The notes beneath the pieces were generated by a model, which was given only the letters and a program-made list of their open reading frames with translations, searched no databases and was not told the DNA's origin. Positions 1 through 5,096 of a DNA stretch of 5,368 nucleotides are shown here, piece by piece. The position numbers and the translations under genes were made by a program. The stretch's first letter is position 1. Each line of letters opens with the position of its first letter. Source of the stretch: Methanobacteriaceae archaeon UBA349 (GTDB taxonomy: Archaea; Methanobacteriota; Methanobacteria; Methanobacteriales; Methanobacteriaceae); contig DAWK01000062.1 of the NCBI GenBank assembly GCA_002509745.1, forward strand, positions 1-5,368, given 5' to 3'.

Positions 1-26
1 TTGAATTTGAATAAATAACCGTTAAG

Positions 27-34
27 TTAATATA
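27..34 (+). promoter_or_regulatory. Putative TATA box for tRNA-Leu
   Basis: TTAATATA lies about 30 nt upstream of the first tRNA base, the spacing expected for an archaeal TBP/TFB promoter starting transcription near positions 55-60. It is immediately followed by an 11-nt perfect palindrome at 35-45. The call is an inference from spacing and A/T content; in such A+T-rich DNA similar strings are common. Confidence 0.4.
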
Positions 35-59
35 GTACAATGTACAACTTACGATAGTA

Positions 60-148
<89 letters not shown>

Positions 149-273
149 ATAATCTTAATTTAAGTTTAACTATTAATTTCAGTCAATTTCTAGCTATTTG
201 TGCAATAATTAATTGATAAGATAGTAAAATATATATAATCATAATTAATAAATGAATGAAAATCCCATTACTG

Positions 274-281
274 TTTTTATT
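274..281 (+). promoter_or_regulatory. Possible TATA element for tRNA-Thr
   Basis: TTTTTATT is centred about 24 nt before the tRNA-Thr gene, which suits a TATA box with transcription starting at or just before the mature 5' end. A longer alternating tract, TATATATA at 230-237, is a competing candidate that would give a leader of about 40 nt. The sequence alone does not decide between them. Confidence 0.25.
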
Positions 282-301
282 CATATAATTGTTTCATTAT
301 T

Positions 302-373
302 GCCTTAGTGGCTCAGGGGTAGAGCGATGCCTTGGTAAGGCATAGGCCGGGGGTTCAAATCCCCCCTAAGGCT
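302..373 (+). tRNA. tRNA-Thr (anticodon GGU)
   Basis: This is a complete class I cloverleaf. The acceptor stem pairs GCCTTAG (302-308) with CTAAGGC (366-372), and the discriminator is U373, as usual for archaeal threonine tRNA. The D-stem pairs GCTC (311-314) with GAGC (322-325). The anticodon stem ATGCC/GGCAT holds loop TTGGTAA with anticodon GGT at 334-336. The T-stem GGGGG/CCCCC carries loop TTCAAAT. There is no intron and no encoded CCA. It decodes ACC and ACU. It lies 158 nt after tRNA-Leu and probably has its own promoter. Confidence 0.97.
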
Positions 374-381
374 TTAATTAC

Positions 382-398
382 TTTTTTATTAGTTTTTT
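382..398 (+). terminator. Oligo-T terminator after tRNA-Thr
   Basis: Two T6 runs (382-387 and 393-398), with a further T5 run at 407-411, begin 9 nt after the tRNA. Successive oligo-T tracts without a required hairpin are the usual intrinsic terminator for archaeal RNA polymerase. Confidence 0.6.
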
Positions 399-447
399 AT
401 TCACAATTTTTAGTAATTTAATAATTTTTATTCAATATCTTTTAATT

Positions 448-470
448 ATTAATCTTATTAATAGATTAAT
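448..470. repeat. 23-nt inverted repeat in the gap before the phosphoesterase gene
   Basis: Arms ATTAATCT (448-455) and AGATTAAT (463-470) are perfect complements around a 7-nt A/T spacer. It sits in the 249-nt gene-free gap 374-622. No gene or ribosomal site is linked to it. It may be a weak hairpin or a protein site, but all-A/T arms of this length are not rare at this base composition. Confidence 0.35.
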
Positions 471-574
471 TGGAATAAATTTTATTCATTTTAGATATTC
501 TGATATCAAATGATTAAAATATCGATCCAATATGATGGAAAATAAGATTAAAAGAATAACTTTAAGTTAAAAGA

Positions 575-582
575 TTTATCTA
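575..582 (+). promoter_or_regulatory. Putative TATA box for the metallophosphoesterase gene
   Basis: TTTATCTA is placed so that transcription would start near 604, leaving a leader of about 19 nt that includes the ribosome binding site at 612-618. A 13-nt palindrome (TAACTT-T-AAGTTA, 557-569) lies directly upstream, and its AAGTTAA half recurs at 584-590. Assignment is by position only. Confidence 0.3.
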
Positions 583-611
583 AAAGTTAATTTGTTAATT
601 ATAAAATCCTA

Positions 612-618
612 AGGTGAT
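612..618 (+). promoter_or_regulatory. Ribosome binding site that decides the phosphoesterase start
   Basis: AGGTGAT is complementary to the archaeal 16S rRNA 3' end and is spaced 4 nt before ATG 623. The same bases create in-frame GTG (614) and ATG (617) codons, which an automatic caller choosing the longest frame would use, adding three residues (MMF). Confidence 0.75.
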
Positions 619-622
619 GTTT

Positions 623-1426
623 ATGGAAAAGAAAATAGCTCAAATTTCTGATATTCATTTTGGTGAGAAAAATTTCTCTCAGCACTTAAAAAATAATCTT
701 TTAAATCAACTAAAAGAAGAAAATCCTGATCTTATTATAGTTTCTGGGGATTTAACTACTGAGGGATACGTTCATGAATATGAACAAGCAGCGGAGTTTG
801 TAGATGAATTAAGGTCTATAACTAATACCTATACTATACCTGGAAATCACGATGCTAGGAATGTTGGCTTAATTCATTTTGAAAAACTTATTGGTCACCG
901 AAAATTTACCCATGTAGATAAATCCGGAGGATTTGCAATTTTTGGCCTTGATTCATCTGAACCGGACATTAATGATGGACAGATAGGAATTGATCAACTG
1001 ATCTGGTTGAGAAAAGAAATGGAAAAACTTCCCAATGATTTATGTAAAATCGTGACATTTCATCATCATTTACTTCCTATTCCTCAAACTGGCCGTGAAA
1101 GAAATATATTATTGGATTCAGGTGATTTACTAAGAGTATTCAGTGAATGTGGTGTTGATTTTGTACTTAATGGACATAAGCATGTTCCAAATGTCTGGAT
1201 GATAGAAAAAATGGCTGTACTTAATTCTGGAACTGCTACTACTCGTAAATTAAGAGGCAATACTTTTCCTTCCCACAATCAACTGCTTATTCATGATAAT
1301 GATATTCATGTTGATTTAATAAATACTGAAACTGGTGCCAAAAGGGAAATGGCTAATTATTCTGTTAGATTAGAACAAGAGGAATATGTCGTTTGTTCTT
1401 ATAATCATCTTTTAAATCACGATTAA
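623..1426 (+). CDS. Calcineurin-like metallophosphoesterase (class III cyclic nucleotide phosphodiesterase-like)
   Basis: A soluble 267-aa hydrolase with the complete dinuclear-metal motif set: D10-x-H12 in SDIHFG, GDLT (42-45), GNHD (74-77), the HHH cluster (147-149) and GHKH (184-187). These are the blocks of the calcineurin-like phosphoesterase fold, with CpdA/Icc-type phosphodiesterases the nearest match by motif order and size. The real substrate (cyclic nucleotide, phosphodiester or phosphomonoester) cannot be read from the sequence. No signal peptide or membrane segment is seen, so it should be cytoplasmic. I chose ATG 623 because AGGTGAT at 612-618 is a strong Shine-Dalgarno sequence ending 4 nt before it. 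The upstream in-frame GTG (614) and ATG (617) lie inside that binding site and are unlikely starts. It appears monocistronic and ends in a hairpin. There is no specific evidence tying it to phosphate control. Confidence 0.9.
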   Translation: MEKKIAQISDIHFGEKNFSQHLKNNLLNQLKEENPDLIIVSGDLTTEGYVHEYEQAAEFVDELRSITNTYTIPGNHDARNVGLIHFEKLIGHRKFTHVDKSGGFAIFGLDSSEPDINDGQIGIDQLIWLRKEMEKLPNDLCKIVTFHHHLLPIPQTGRERNILLDSGDLLRVFSECGVDFVLNGHKHVPNVWMIEKMAVLNSGTATTRKLRGNTFPSHNQLLIHDNDIHVDLINTETGAKREMANYSVRLEQEEYVVCSYNHLLNHD

Positions 1427-1449
1427 ACTGATTTAATCATTTTGTGATT
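1415..1449 (+). terminator. Stem-loop over the phosphoesterase stop codon, putative terminator
   Basis: GATTAAA (1421-1427) pairs perfectly with TTTAATC (1432-1438) around loop CTGA. An outer helix, AATCAC (1415-1420) with GTGATT (1444-1449), extends it, leaving a 5-nt bulge ATTTT. The TAA stop (1424-1426) is inside the stem. A T-rich tract follows to about 1490, so a transcript end or a 3'-end stabilising hairpin is plausible. Confidence 0.45.
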
Positions 1450-1552
1450 ATCATTTTATTTATTATTATCTTCTTTATTAGTTTTTAAGAATTATATTCA
1501 CTTAAATTCAGAAATACTTTGCCTTGTATTGTATTTTCATATATTTAATAAA

Positions 1553-1586
1553 TCCTTATGTAAATCAATTCCTTATGTAAATTAAT
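1553..1586. repeat. Tandem duplication of a 17-nt unit
   Basis: Unit 1 (1553-1569) reads TCCTTATGTAAATCAAT, and unit 2 (1570-1586) differs only by C to T at its fourteenth base. The units abut exactly, which suggests a recent slippage duplication. There is no coding frame across it and no known function. Confidence 0.8.
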
Positions 1587-1744
1587 AATTGATCAGTTAT
1601 TTATTTAGTTCTCAAATAGCAAAAATAAGTAGGCTATATACGAATATATAAATTAGATAAAATTGAACGGATTATATGATTAAATATTGAATTATTAAAT
1701 CTAAAGTAAAAATTAACTCAGAATTGCATTTTTAAACTAAAATA

Positions 1745-1752
1745 TTTATAAA
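1745..1752 (+). promoter_or_regulatory. Putative TATA box for the 221-aa membrane protein gene
   Basis: TTTATAAA is a close match to the methanogen TATA box. It predicts transcription from about position 1773, with a 16-nt leader that contains GTGAT (1781-1785), a partial Shine-Dalgarno match 3 nt before ATG 1789. Confidence 0.5.
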
Positions 1753-1788
1753 ATTAATTCAAAAAAATGAAAATTTATTAGTGATAAC

Positions 1789-2454
1789 ATGTCCAAGACC
1801 TTTGATATATTTATGGCCGGCATTATCTCCGGAATTGTTGCTTACACTACCATCCAACTGGGAATTGGAGGGACAGTCATAGGTGCAGTTTTAGGGTCTG
1901 TACTTTATCAATTCATGTCTCATTTCATTCGAAATCCGTTAGAAAAAGTTCAAACTCAAAAAATTGAATCCAGTATTGTATATACATTACCTCTCCTCTT
2001 AATTCTAGGAATAGAAATTATATATTTCATGGCCCCCATCTATTGGCGCTCAGAACAAATTTTCTATTTTCTACAAGGTGCCACAGGATGGAATCTATTT
2101 AGATCAATTGGAATTGGCCTGATAATAATGGGAATTTACCCTATTTTACAGTCTGAATTTGTTAAAAAACGATATGGGTTTATAATTTCTGGTTTAGGAG
2201 TAATAGTGCTACTTAGGGGATTGATAGACGTGCATTCTCCTTTGGTGAATCTTTACTATGGGTTATTCACTCGATTTGATGATTTAATATCTTTAATGGT
2301 CATATTTGTACTTATCTATGTAATTTTTGCCATTTTAAAAGGATCTATATCGTTAATTAGGCAAAAAGATGATGAAATTGATCTTAATGGTGAAGAAAAT
2401 AAAAACAGTAAAGAAGATTCAAAAGAAAAAAATCTAGATGAATGGCTGAAATAG
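1789..2454 (+). CDS. Uncharacterised polytopic membrane protein
   Basis: I do not recognise a named family. The 221-aa product has about six hydrophobic segments: two glycine-rich ones near residues 7-24 and 26-45, then about 62-82, 101-120, 129-147 and 164-188. A hydrophilic, strongly charged tail rich in K, E, D and N follows at 191-221. The N-terminal pair, rich in small residues (GIISGIV, GIGGTVIGAVLGSV), could pack tightly as a helical hairpin. There is no cleavable signal peptide, no cysteine and no obvious catalytic motif. The start at ATG 1789 is supported by GTGAT 3 nt upstream and a TATA box at 1745-1752. It is on the same strand as the PhoU-like gene 138 nt downstream, but that gap makes co-transcription uncertain. 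Transport, sensing or a purely structural role are all possible. Confidence 0.8.
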   Translation: MSKTFDIFMAGIISGIVAYTTIQLGIGGTVIGAVLGSVLYQFMSHFIRNPLEKVQTQKIESSIVYTLPLLLILGIEIIYFMAPIYWRSEQIFYFLQGATGWNLFRSIGIGLIIMGIYPILQSEFVKKRYGFIISGLGVIVLLRGLIDVHSPLVNLYYGLFTRFDDLISLMVIFVLIYVIFAILKGSISLIRQKDDEIDLNGEENKNSKEDSKEKNLDEWLK

Positions 2455-2592
2455 ATAAATGAATTAGCTGTTTGACAGAAGCATAACTAAATATTGGGAT
2501 CAATTATGGAACTATTATCATTTCCATTTCTTTAAAAATTTTAATTAATTAGTATAATTTTAAAAAATATTTAATCAAATAATAGGGATATC

Positions 2593-3519
2593 ATGAATAA
2601 AAAGACTAAAAACACTACACTTAAGTCTATACTAGATATTATACTGTATGAAAATCCAGCAACACAGGATGAAATTGCAGATAAATTAGGAATAACTCGC
2701 AGATACGTAACCAAACTTCTTCAACCAATGGTAAAAAAAGGTGTAGTAAGAAGGGCCTATATATTGGATATCCAAAAATTTAATGAGTTTTCAGAGATGT
2801 TTGATGAGGAACGTACCTCTAGAGAATATGCTGGAAGTTTTGTCATTAAAGATATATTAAAAAATATGTCAGAACATGTATGTCAGCAACTGGAAAAATC
2901 ATTCAATGCATTTTCTAATTACAATGTGGGAATGGCTAATGAAGCCCTTAAAATGGATTATACTACTAATAATATGCATGAAAAAGTCAGATCCTCAGTT
3001 GATACGGCCATGGCTATAAATCCTTACTCAGAATTTAGTAAAACAATGGTTTTTAGTGAAATAGCCTATGATTTAGAACGAATTGGTGATCATTCAGGTA
3101 TTATAGCTAACTTCACTCTAAAAGAAGCATATGAAGTTGATCCGGAAATGCTCAAATATCTGGAAGATATGTATCAAACGGCCCGTAAAATGGTCAGCTG
3201 GTCCATGGAGTCATTTATTAACGAAAGACTGGATTTAAAAAATGACATTATGGATTATGAAGAGAAAATGCATGCTCTTCAAAAGAAGGCCCTTAATTGT
3301 ATAGCCACTCAGATGGCAGAAACTCCATTTGAGGATAAGGACCGCTCAACATATTATATATCTCTTTCACGTGTTGTTAAAGCATTTGAAAGAATTGGGG
3401 ATATTTCAATTGAAATAGTAGATACTGCAGTCGAATACTATCGCAATATTCCTAGAACTACCACTCCGGAAAGATTTAGAGAAAAGAGGCAGTCTTATGG
3501 TTCAAATAACAAGGAATAA
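2593..3519 (+). CDS. PhoU-family phosphate regulator fused to an N-terminal winged helix-turn-helix
   Basis: A 308-aa cytoplasmic protein in two parts. Residues 8-60 form a winged helix-turn-helix (TQDEIADKLGITRRYVTKLL, 24-43, followed by a KKGVVRR wing). Residues about 80-285 are two PhoU three-helix repeats, each ending in the family signature: LERIGDH (161-167) and FERIGD (265-270). PhoU proteins normally modulate the Pst phosphate transporter and the phosphate response through metal-binding acidic motifs; ordinary bacterial PhoU is about 220-240 aa and has no DNA-binding domain. The second signature has I271 where the first has H167. The fusion suggests a regulator that itself binds DNA. 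The gene lies about 1.6 kb before pstS on the same strand. Start ATG 2593 has only a weak binding site (GGGAT, 2585-2589). Several A/T-rich strings upstream could be the TATA box and none stands out. Family call firm; direct transcriptional role inferred. Confidence 0.92.
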   Translation: MNKKTKNTTLKSILDIILYENPATQDEIADKLGITRRYVTKLLQPMVKKGVVRRAYILDIQKFNEFSEMFDEERTSREYAGSFVIKDILKNMSEHVCQQLEKSFNAFSNYNVGMANEALKMDYTTNNMHEKVRSSVDTAMAINPYSEFSKTMVFSEIAYDLERIGDHSGIIANFTLKEAYEVDPEMLKYLEDMYQTARKMVSWSMESFINERLDLKNDIMDYEEKMHALQKKALNCIATQMAETPFEDKDRSTYYISLSRVVKAFERIGDISIEIVDTAVEYYRNIPRTTTPERFREKRQSYGSNNKE

Positions 3520-3532
3520 AAATATATTTAAC

Positions 3533-3557
3533 AAAGCAGATTAAATCAGATTGCTTT
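3533..3557. terminator. Stem-loop between convergent genes, possible bidirectional terminator
   Basis: AAAGCA (3533-3538) pairs with TGCTTT (3552-3557) around a 13-nt loop, 14 nt after the PhoU-like gene's stop. A/T tracts flank it on both sides (A5 at 3518-3522, which is T5 on the - strand). The stem is short, so the flanking tracts may matter more than the hairpin. Confidence 0.35.
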
Positions 3558-3570
3558 CATATTTAATAAA

Positions 3571-3607
3571 TAGAATAATTATTAGAATTAATTATTAGAA
3601 TAATTTT
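3571..3607. repeat. Three tandem copies of a 12-13-nt A/T-rich unit
   Basis: TAGAATAATTAT (3571-3582), TAGAATTAATTAT (3583-3595) and TAGAATAATTTT (3596-3607) follow each other without gaps in the 107-nt space between two convergent genes. The copies are imperfect. This is probably slippage-derived spacer DNA. Confidence 0.6.
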
Positions 3608-3626
3608 AATATTTATTCTTTTAAAA

Positions 3627-3896
3627 CTATTCTTCTTTTTTTCCCATGTACTCTTTAATTTTTTTATCTTCCCAATCTTTTCCTAGGAATCTGTTTCTTG
3701 ACACAATCTCCATTCCCTGCCATAAAACTGCAATTCCCCAGAATATAGTGACCCAGTAAAACCACCAGGTGCCGGGAGAAACAAAAAAGTTGATTACAAA
3801 AAGAAGGGCATTAATTATTACATAAATCAAAAGATGGTTGTAAAAGGCTTTAAGCTGCTTTACTCTTTTTTTAGCTTGTTCGTATTTTTCTTCCAT
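3627..3896 (-). CDS. Small 2TM-domain membrane protein
   Basis: An 89-aa protein matching the 2TM domain pattern: a charged amphipathic N-terminus (residues 1-18, EEKYEQAKKRVKQLKAF), transmembrane helix 1 at about 20-39, a short SPGTWWFYW turn, helix 2 at about 44-63, and the conserved cytoplasmic tail with W75, E76 and KKIKEYM (78-84). In bacteria this module occurs alone or attached to histidine kinases; its biochemical role is unknown. No kinase or other signalling gene adjoins it here. Start ATG (3896-3894) is supported by an excellent ribosome binding site, GAGGAGA (plus-strand 3901-3907), 4 nt away. It shares its strand with the citryl-CoA lyase-like gene upstream, but oligo-T runs and 240 nt separate them, so it probably has its own promoter, for instance near 3977-3984. 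Confidence 0.87.
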   Translation of the reverse strand: MEEKYEQAKKRVKQLKAFYNHLLIYVIINALLFVINFFVSPGTWWFYWVTIFWGIAVLWQGMEIVSRNRFLGKDWEDKKIKEYMGKKEE

Positions 3897-3976
3897 ATTA
3901 TCTCCTCTTTAGTTCTAATTTCAAAATAATCAAATTAATAAGATTAATTAGGATAGTTATTGAAATTTGGATATTT

Positions 3977-3984
3977 GATATAAA
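3977..3984 (-). promoter_or_regulatory. Possible TATA box for the 2TM gene
   Basis: Read on the - strand this is TTTATATC, predicting a start near 3955 and a leader of about 58 nt that contains the GAGGAGA binding site. It overlaps a 13-nt A/T palindrome (3978-3990). Other A/T strings nearer the gene cannot be excluded. Confidence 0.3.
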
Positions 3985-4036
3985 TTATATGTTCCTTATT
4001 TATTATTAAAATATGCAATTTACAGCATAGTCAATT

Positions 4037-4074
4037 AAAAATTAATAAAAAATTAAAAAATCAAAACTAAAAAA
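4037..4074 (-). terminator. Oligo-T terminator array after the citryl-CoA lyase-like gene
   Basis: On the - strand, reading away from the gene, there are T6 (4074-4069), T6 (4060-4055), T6 (4052-4047) and T5 (4041-4037) within 38 nt, beginning 63 nt past the stop codon. Repeated T runs are the archaeal intrinsic termination signal, so the downstream 2TM gene is unlikely to depend on read-through. Confidence 0.65.
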
Positions 4075-4136
4075 TTCAATTAAATATAGTCTAAAATTTA
4101 GTATCTAATTATTATCTAACCATTTCCGTATTTTTT

Positions 4137-4931
4137 TCATTCTTTACCATCATAATAAATTTCATCCATTTCAAAAACCTTTCTAAATGGTGACTCCCTA
4201 GTGACCTCTTCATGTACATGGGCCATTATTCCAGGTAGTCTTCCTATAATAAACATTCCACTTCCTAATCTCCAATCAAACCCAAGATCAGATAAGATTC
4301 CGGCATTAGCACCATCTATATTCATTCGAATACCTTTGGACTCGAAAAGTAAATTTTCAAGGGCTAAGGCCAGTTCACTGTGCCTACCTAGGCATTCATA
4401 TTCCTGGGCCAGTTCCATAAGTCTTGGTGCTCTAGGATCTTCATCATGATATCGGTGTCCAAATCCTGGAATTTTTTCTTCTCTTTTCATGAAGTAATCA
4501 AACATGATTTCTGCCATACTATCAATGTCCATGTCTGATCTAGTTTTATTTATACCTTCTTGAAGGACTTGCATGGATTTTTCAATGGCTCCGGCGTGAT
4601 TTTCTCCAAAAGCCAGCAAAGCTCCAGCCAAACAGGCATGCATTGGAGATCCTGCCGAAGCCATTAATCTCGCGGACTGTGTGCTAGGGGGTGTTACTCC
4701 ATGGTCACAGAATGATACCAATATGGCTTCCAGCATTTTTGATTCGTTCTTTGAAGGTTCTTCTCCATTGATTAAGAGATATATCATTTCTGCAAAGGAT
4801 GTATTTCCTATCAAATCTTCTTGTAGATGGCCTCTGGTTAGGAGCCTATTAGGTTCTACCTTTGTTATAGCGGTCCTCCACTTGAGATTATTGGGTTTGA
4901 ATATATCCTTTAATACTTCCTCAGTTATCAT
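4137..4931 (-). CDS. Citryl-CoA lyase-type short citrate synthase homologue
   Basis: A 264-aa member of the citrate synthase superfamily, much shorter than ordinary citrate synthase (about 370-430 aa) and close in size to citryl-CoA lyase and the lyase module of ATP-citrate lyase. The catalytic triad is recognisable: His112 in GENHAGA, His159 in IPGFGHRYHDEDPRA, and Asp206 in MNIDGANAG. The DHGVTPPS block (76-83) matches the conserved DHG segment. The expected chemistry is interconversion of citryl-CoA with acetyl-CoA plus oxaloacetate, in the cytoplasm; whether it works as lyase, synthase or on another acyl-CoA is not decided by sequence. No citryl-CoA synthetase gene is in the window. Start ATG (4931-4929) lacks a clear Shine-Dalgarno sequence, and a TATA-like site at 4956-4963 implies a nearly leaderless mRNA. 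It is transcribed divergently from pstS and ends before an oligo-T array. Confidence 0.87.
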   Translation of the reverse strand: MITEEVLKDIFKPNNLKWRTAITKVEPNRLLTRGHLQEDLIGNTSFAEMIYLLINGEEPSKNESKMLEAILVSFCDHGVTPPSTQSARLMASAGSPMHACLAGALLAFGENHAGAIEKSMQVLQEGINKTRSDMDIDSMAEIMFDYFMKREEKIPGFGHRYHDEDPRAPRLMELAQEYECLGRHSELALALENLLFESKGIRMNIDGANAGILSDLGFDWRLGSGMFIIGRLPGIMAHVHEEVTRESPFRKVFEMDEIYYDGKE

Positions 4932-4955
4932 AATGACTCTTATATTATCAAAGGA

Positions 4956-4963
4956 TTATTTAA
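4956..4963 (-). promoter_or_regulatory. Putative TATA box for the citryl-CoA lyase-like gene
   Basis: Read on the - strand this is TTAAATAA, centred 29 nt before the start codon. It predicts transcription starting only about 4 nt upstream of ATG, consistent with the absence of a ribosome binding site. A 17-nt perfect palindrome (4988-5004) lies about 25 nt further upstream. Confidence 0.4.
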
Positions 4964-4987
4964 CTTTAATGCTTTTAGCGTAGTATT

Positions 4988-5004
4988 GTTCTTATATTAA
5001 GAAC
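4988..5004. promoter_or_regulatory. 17-nt inverted repeat in the divergent promoter region, candidate operator
   Basis: GTTCTTATATTAAGAAC has perfect 7-nt arms around TAT. It lies upstream of the TATA site of the - strand gene and about 85 nt before the pstS TATA box. The shape fits a homodimeric regulator site; the regulator is unknown. Confidence 0.45.
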
Positions 5005-5051
5005 TAAATTTTTATTTTAATCCTCTAAAAATGCTCCAAAAAGAGAAATGT

Positions 5052-5064
5052 TCACTAAAAGTGA
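5052..5064. promoter_or_regulatory. Inverted repeat TCACT-AAA-AGTGA upstream of pstS, candidate operator
   Basis: Perfect 5-nt arms around AAA, 24 nt before the pstS TATA box. It contains CACTAAA (5053-5059), which recurs at 5074-5080, exactly 21 bp further on. Confidence 0.45.
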
Positions 5065-5067
5065 TTA

Positions 5068-5079
5068 TTAGTACACTAA
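5068..5079. promoter_or_regulatory. Inverted repeat TTAGT-AC-ACTAA next to the pstS TATA box, candidate operator
   Basis: Perfect 5-nt arms around AC, ending 9 nt before the TATA box, which overlaps or abuts the TFB-binding region. A protein bound here could either block or recruit TFB. It shares CACTAAA with the element 21 bp upstream. Confidence 0.45.
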
Positions 5080-5088
5080 ATAGTAACC

Positions 5089-5096
5089 TTTATATG
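5089..5096 (+). promoter_or_regulatory. TATA box of pstS
   Basis: TTTATATG, preceded by GTAACC in the TFB-recognition position, predicts a start near 5117 and a leader of about 15 nt carrying the ribosome binding site GAGGTG (5119-5124), 7 nt before ATG 5132. Spacing and consensus are both good. Confidence 0.65.

Larger units (their letters stand above)
1427..1788. other. Gene-free 362-nt intergenic stretch
   Basis: No open frame with a ribosome binding site is visible on either strand. The stretch contains the 3' part of the phosphoesterase hairpin and its T-rich tail, a 17-nt tandem duplication (1553-1586), an unassigned strong TATA-like string TATATAAA (1645-1652), and the likely promoter of the next gene (TATA box at 1745-1752). 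Confidence 0.6.

Noticed and set aside
449..462. 14-nt string TTAATCTTATTAAT that recurs inverted at 3934-3947
   Set aside because: Pure A/T-rich sequence in two unrelated intergenic gaps with no shared context; chance is the simplest explanation.
532..570. Twelve-codon frame starting ATGATG in the gap before the phosphoesterase
   Set aside because: Too short, with no ribosome binding site and no sign of coding constraint.
614..622. GTG 614 or ATG 617 as start of the phosphoesterase
   Set aside because: Both lie inside or overlap the AGGTGAT ribosome binding site that serves ATG 623.
1084..1278. 64-codon open frame on the - strand inside the metallophosphoesterase gene
   Set aside because: It lies wholly within a well-supported gene, has no ribosome binding site, and its translation has no recognisable motif.
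4201..4449. 82-codon open frame on the + strand opposite the citryl-CoA lyase-like gene
   Set aside because: It is antisense to the segment encoding His159 and Asp206, and its composition (many S, P and I residues) is typical of a shadow frame.
4681..4983. 100-codon open frame on the + strand overlapping the start of the citryl-CoA lyase-like gene
   Set aside because: Antisense to conserved coding sequence, with no binding site or promoter; the opposite frame matches a known family.
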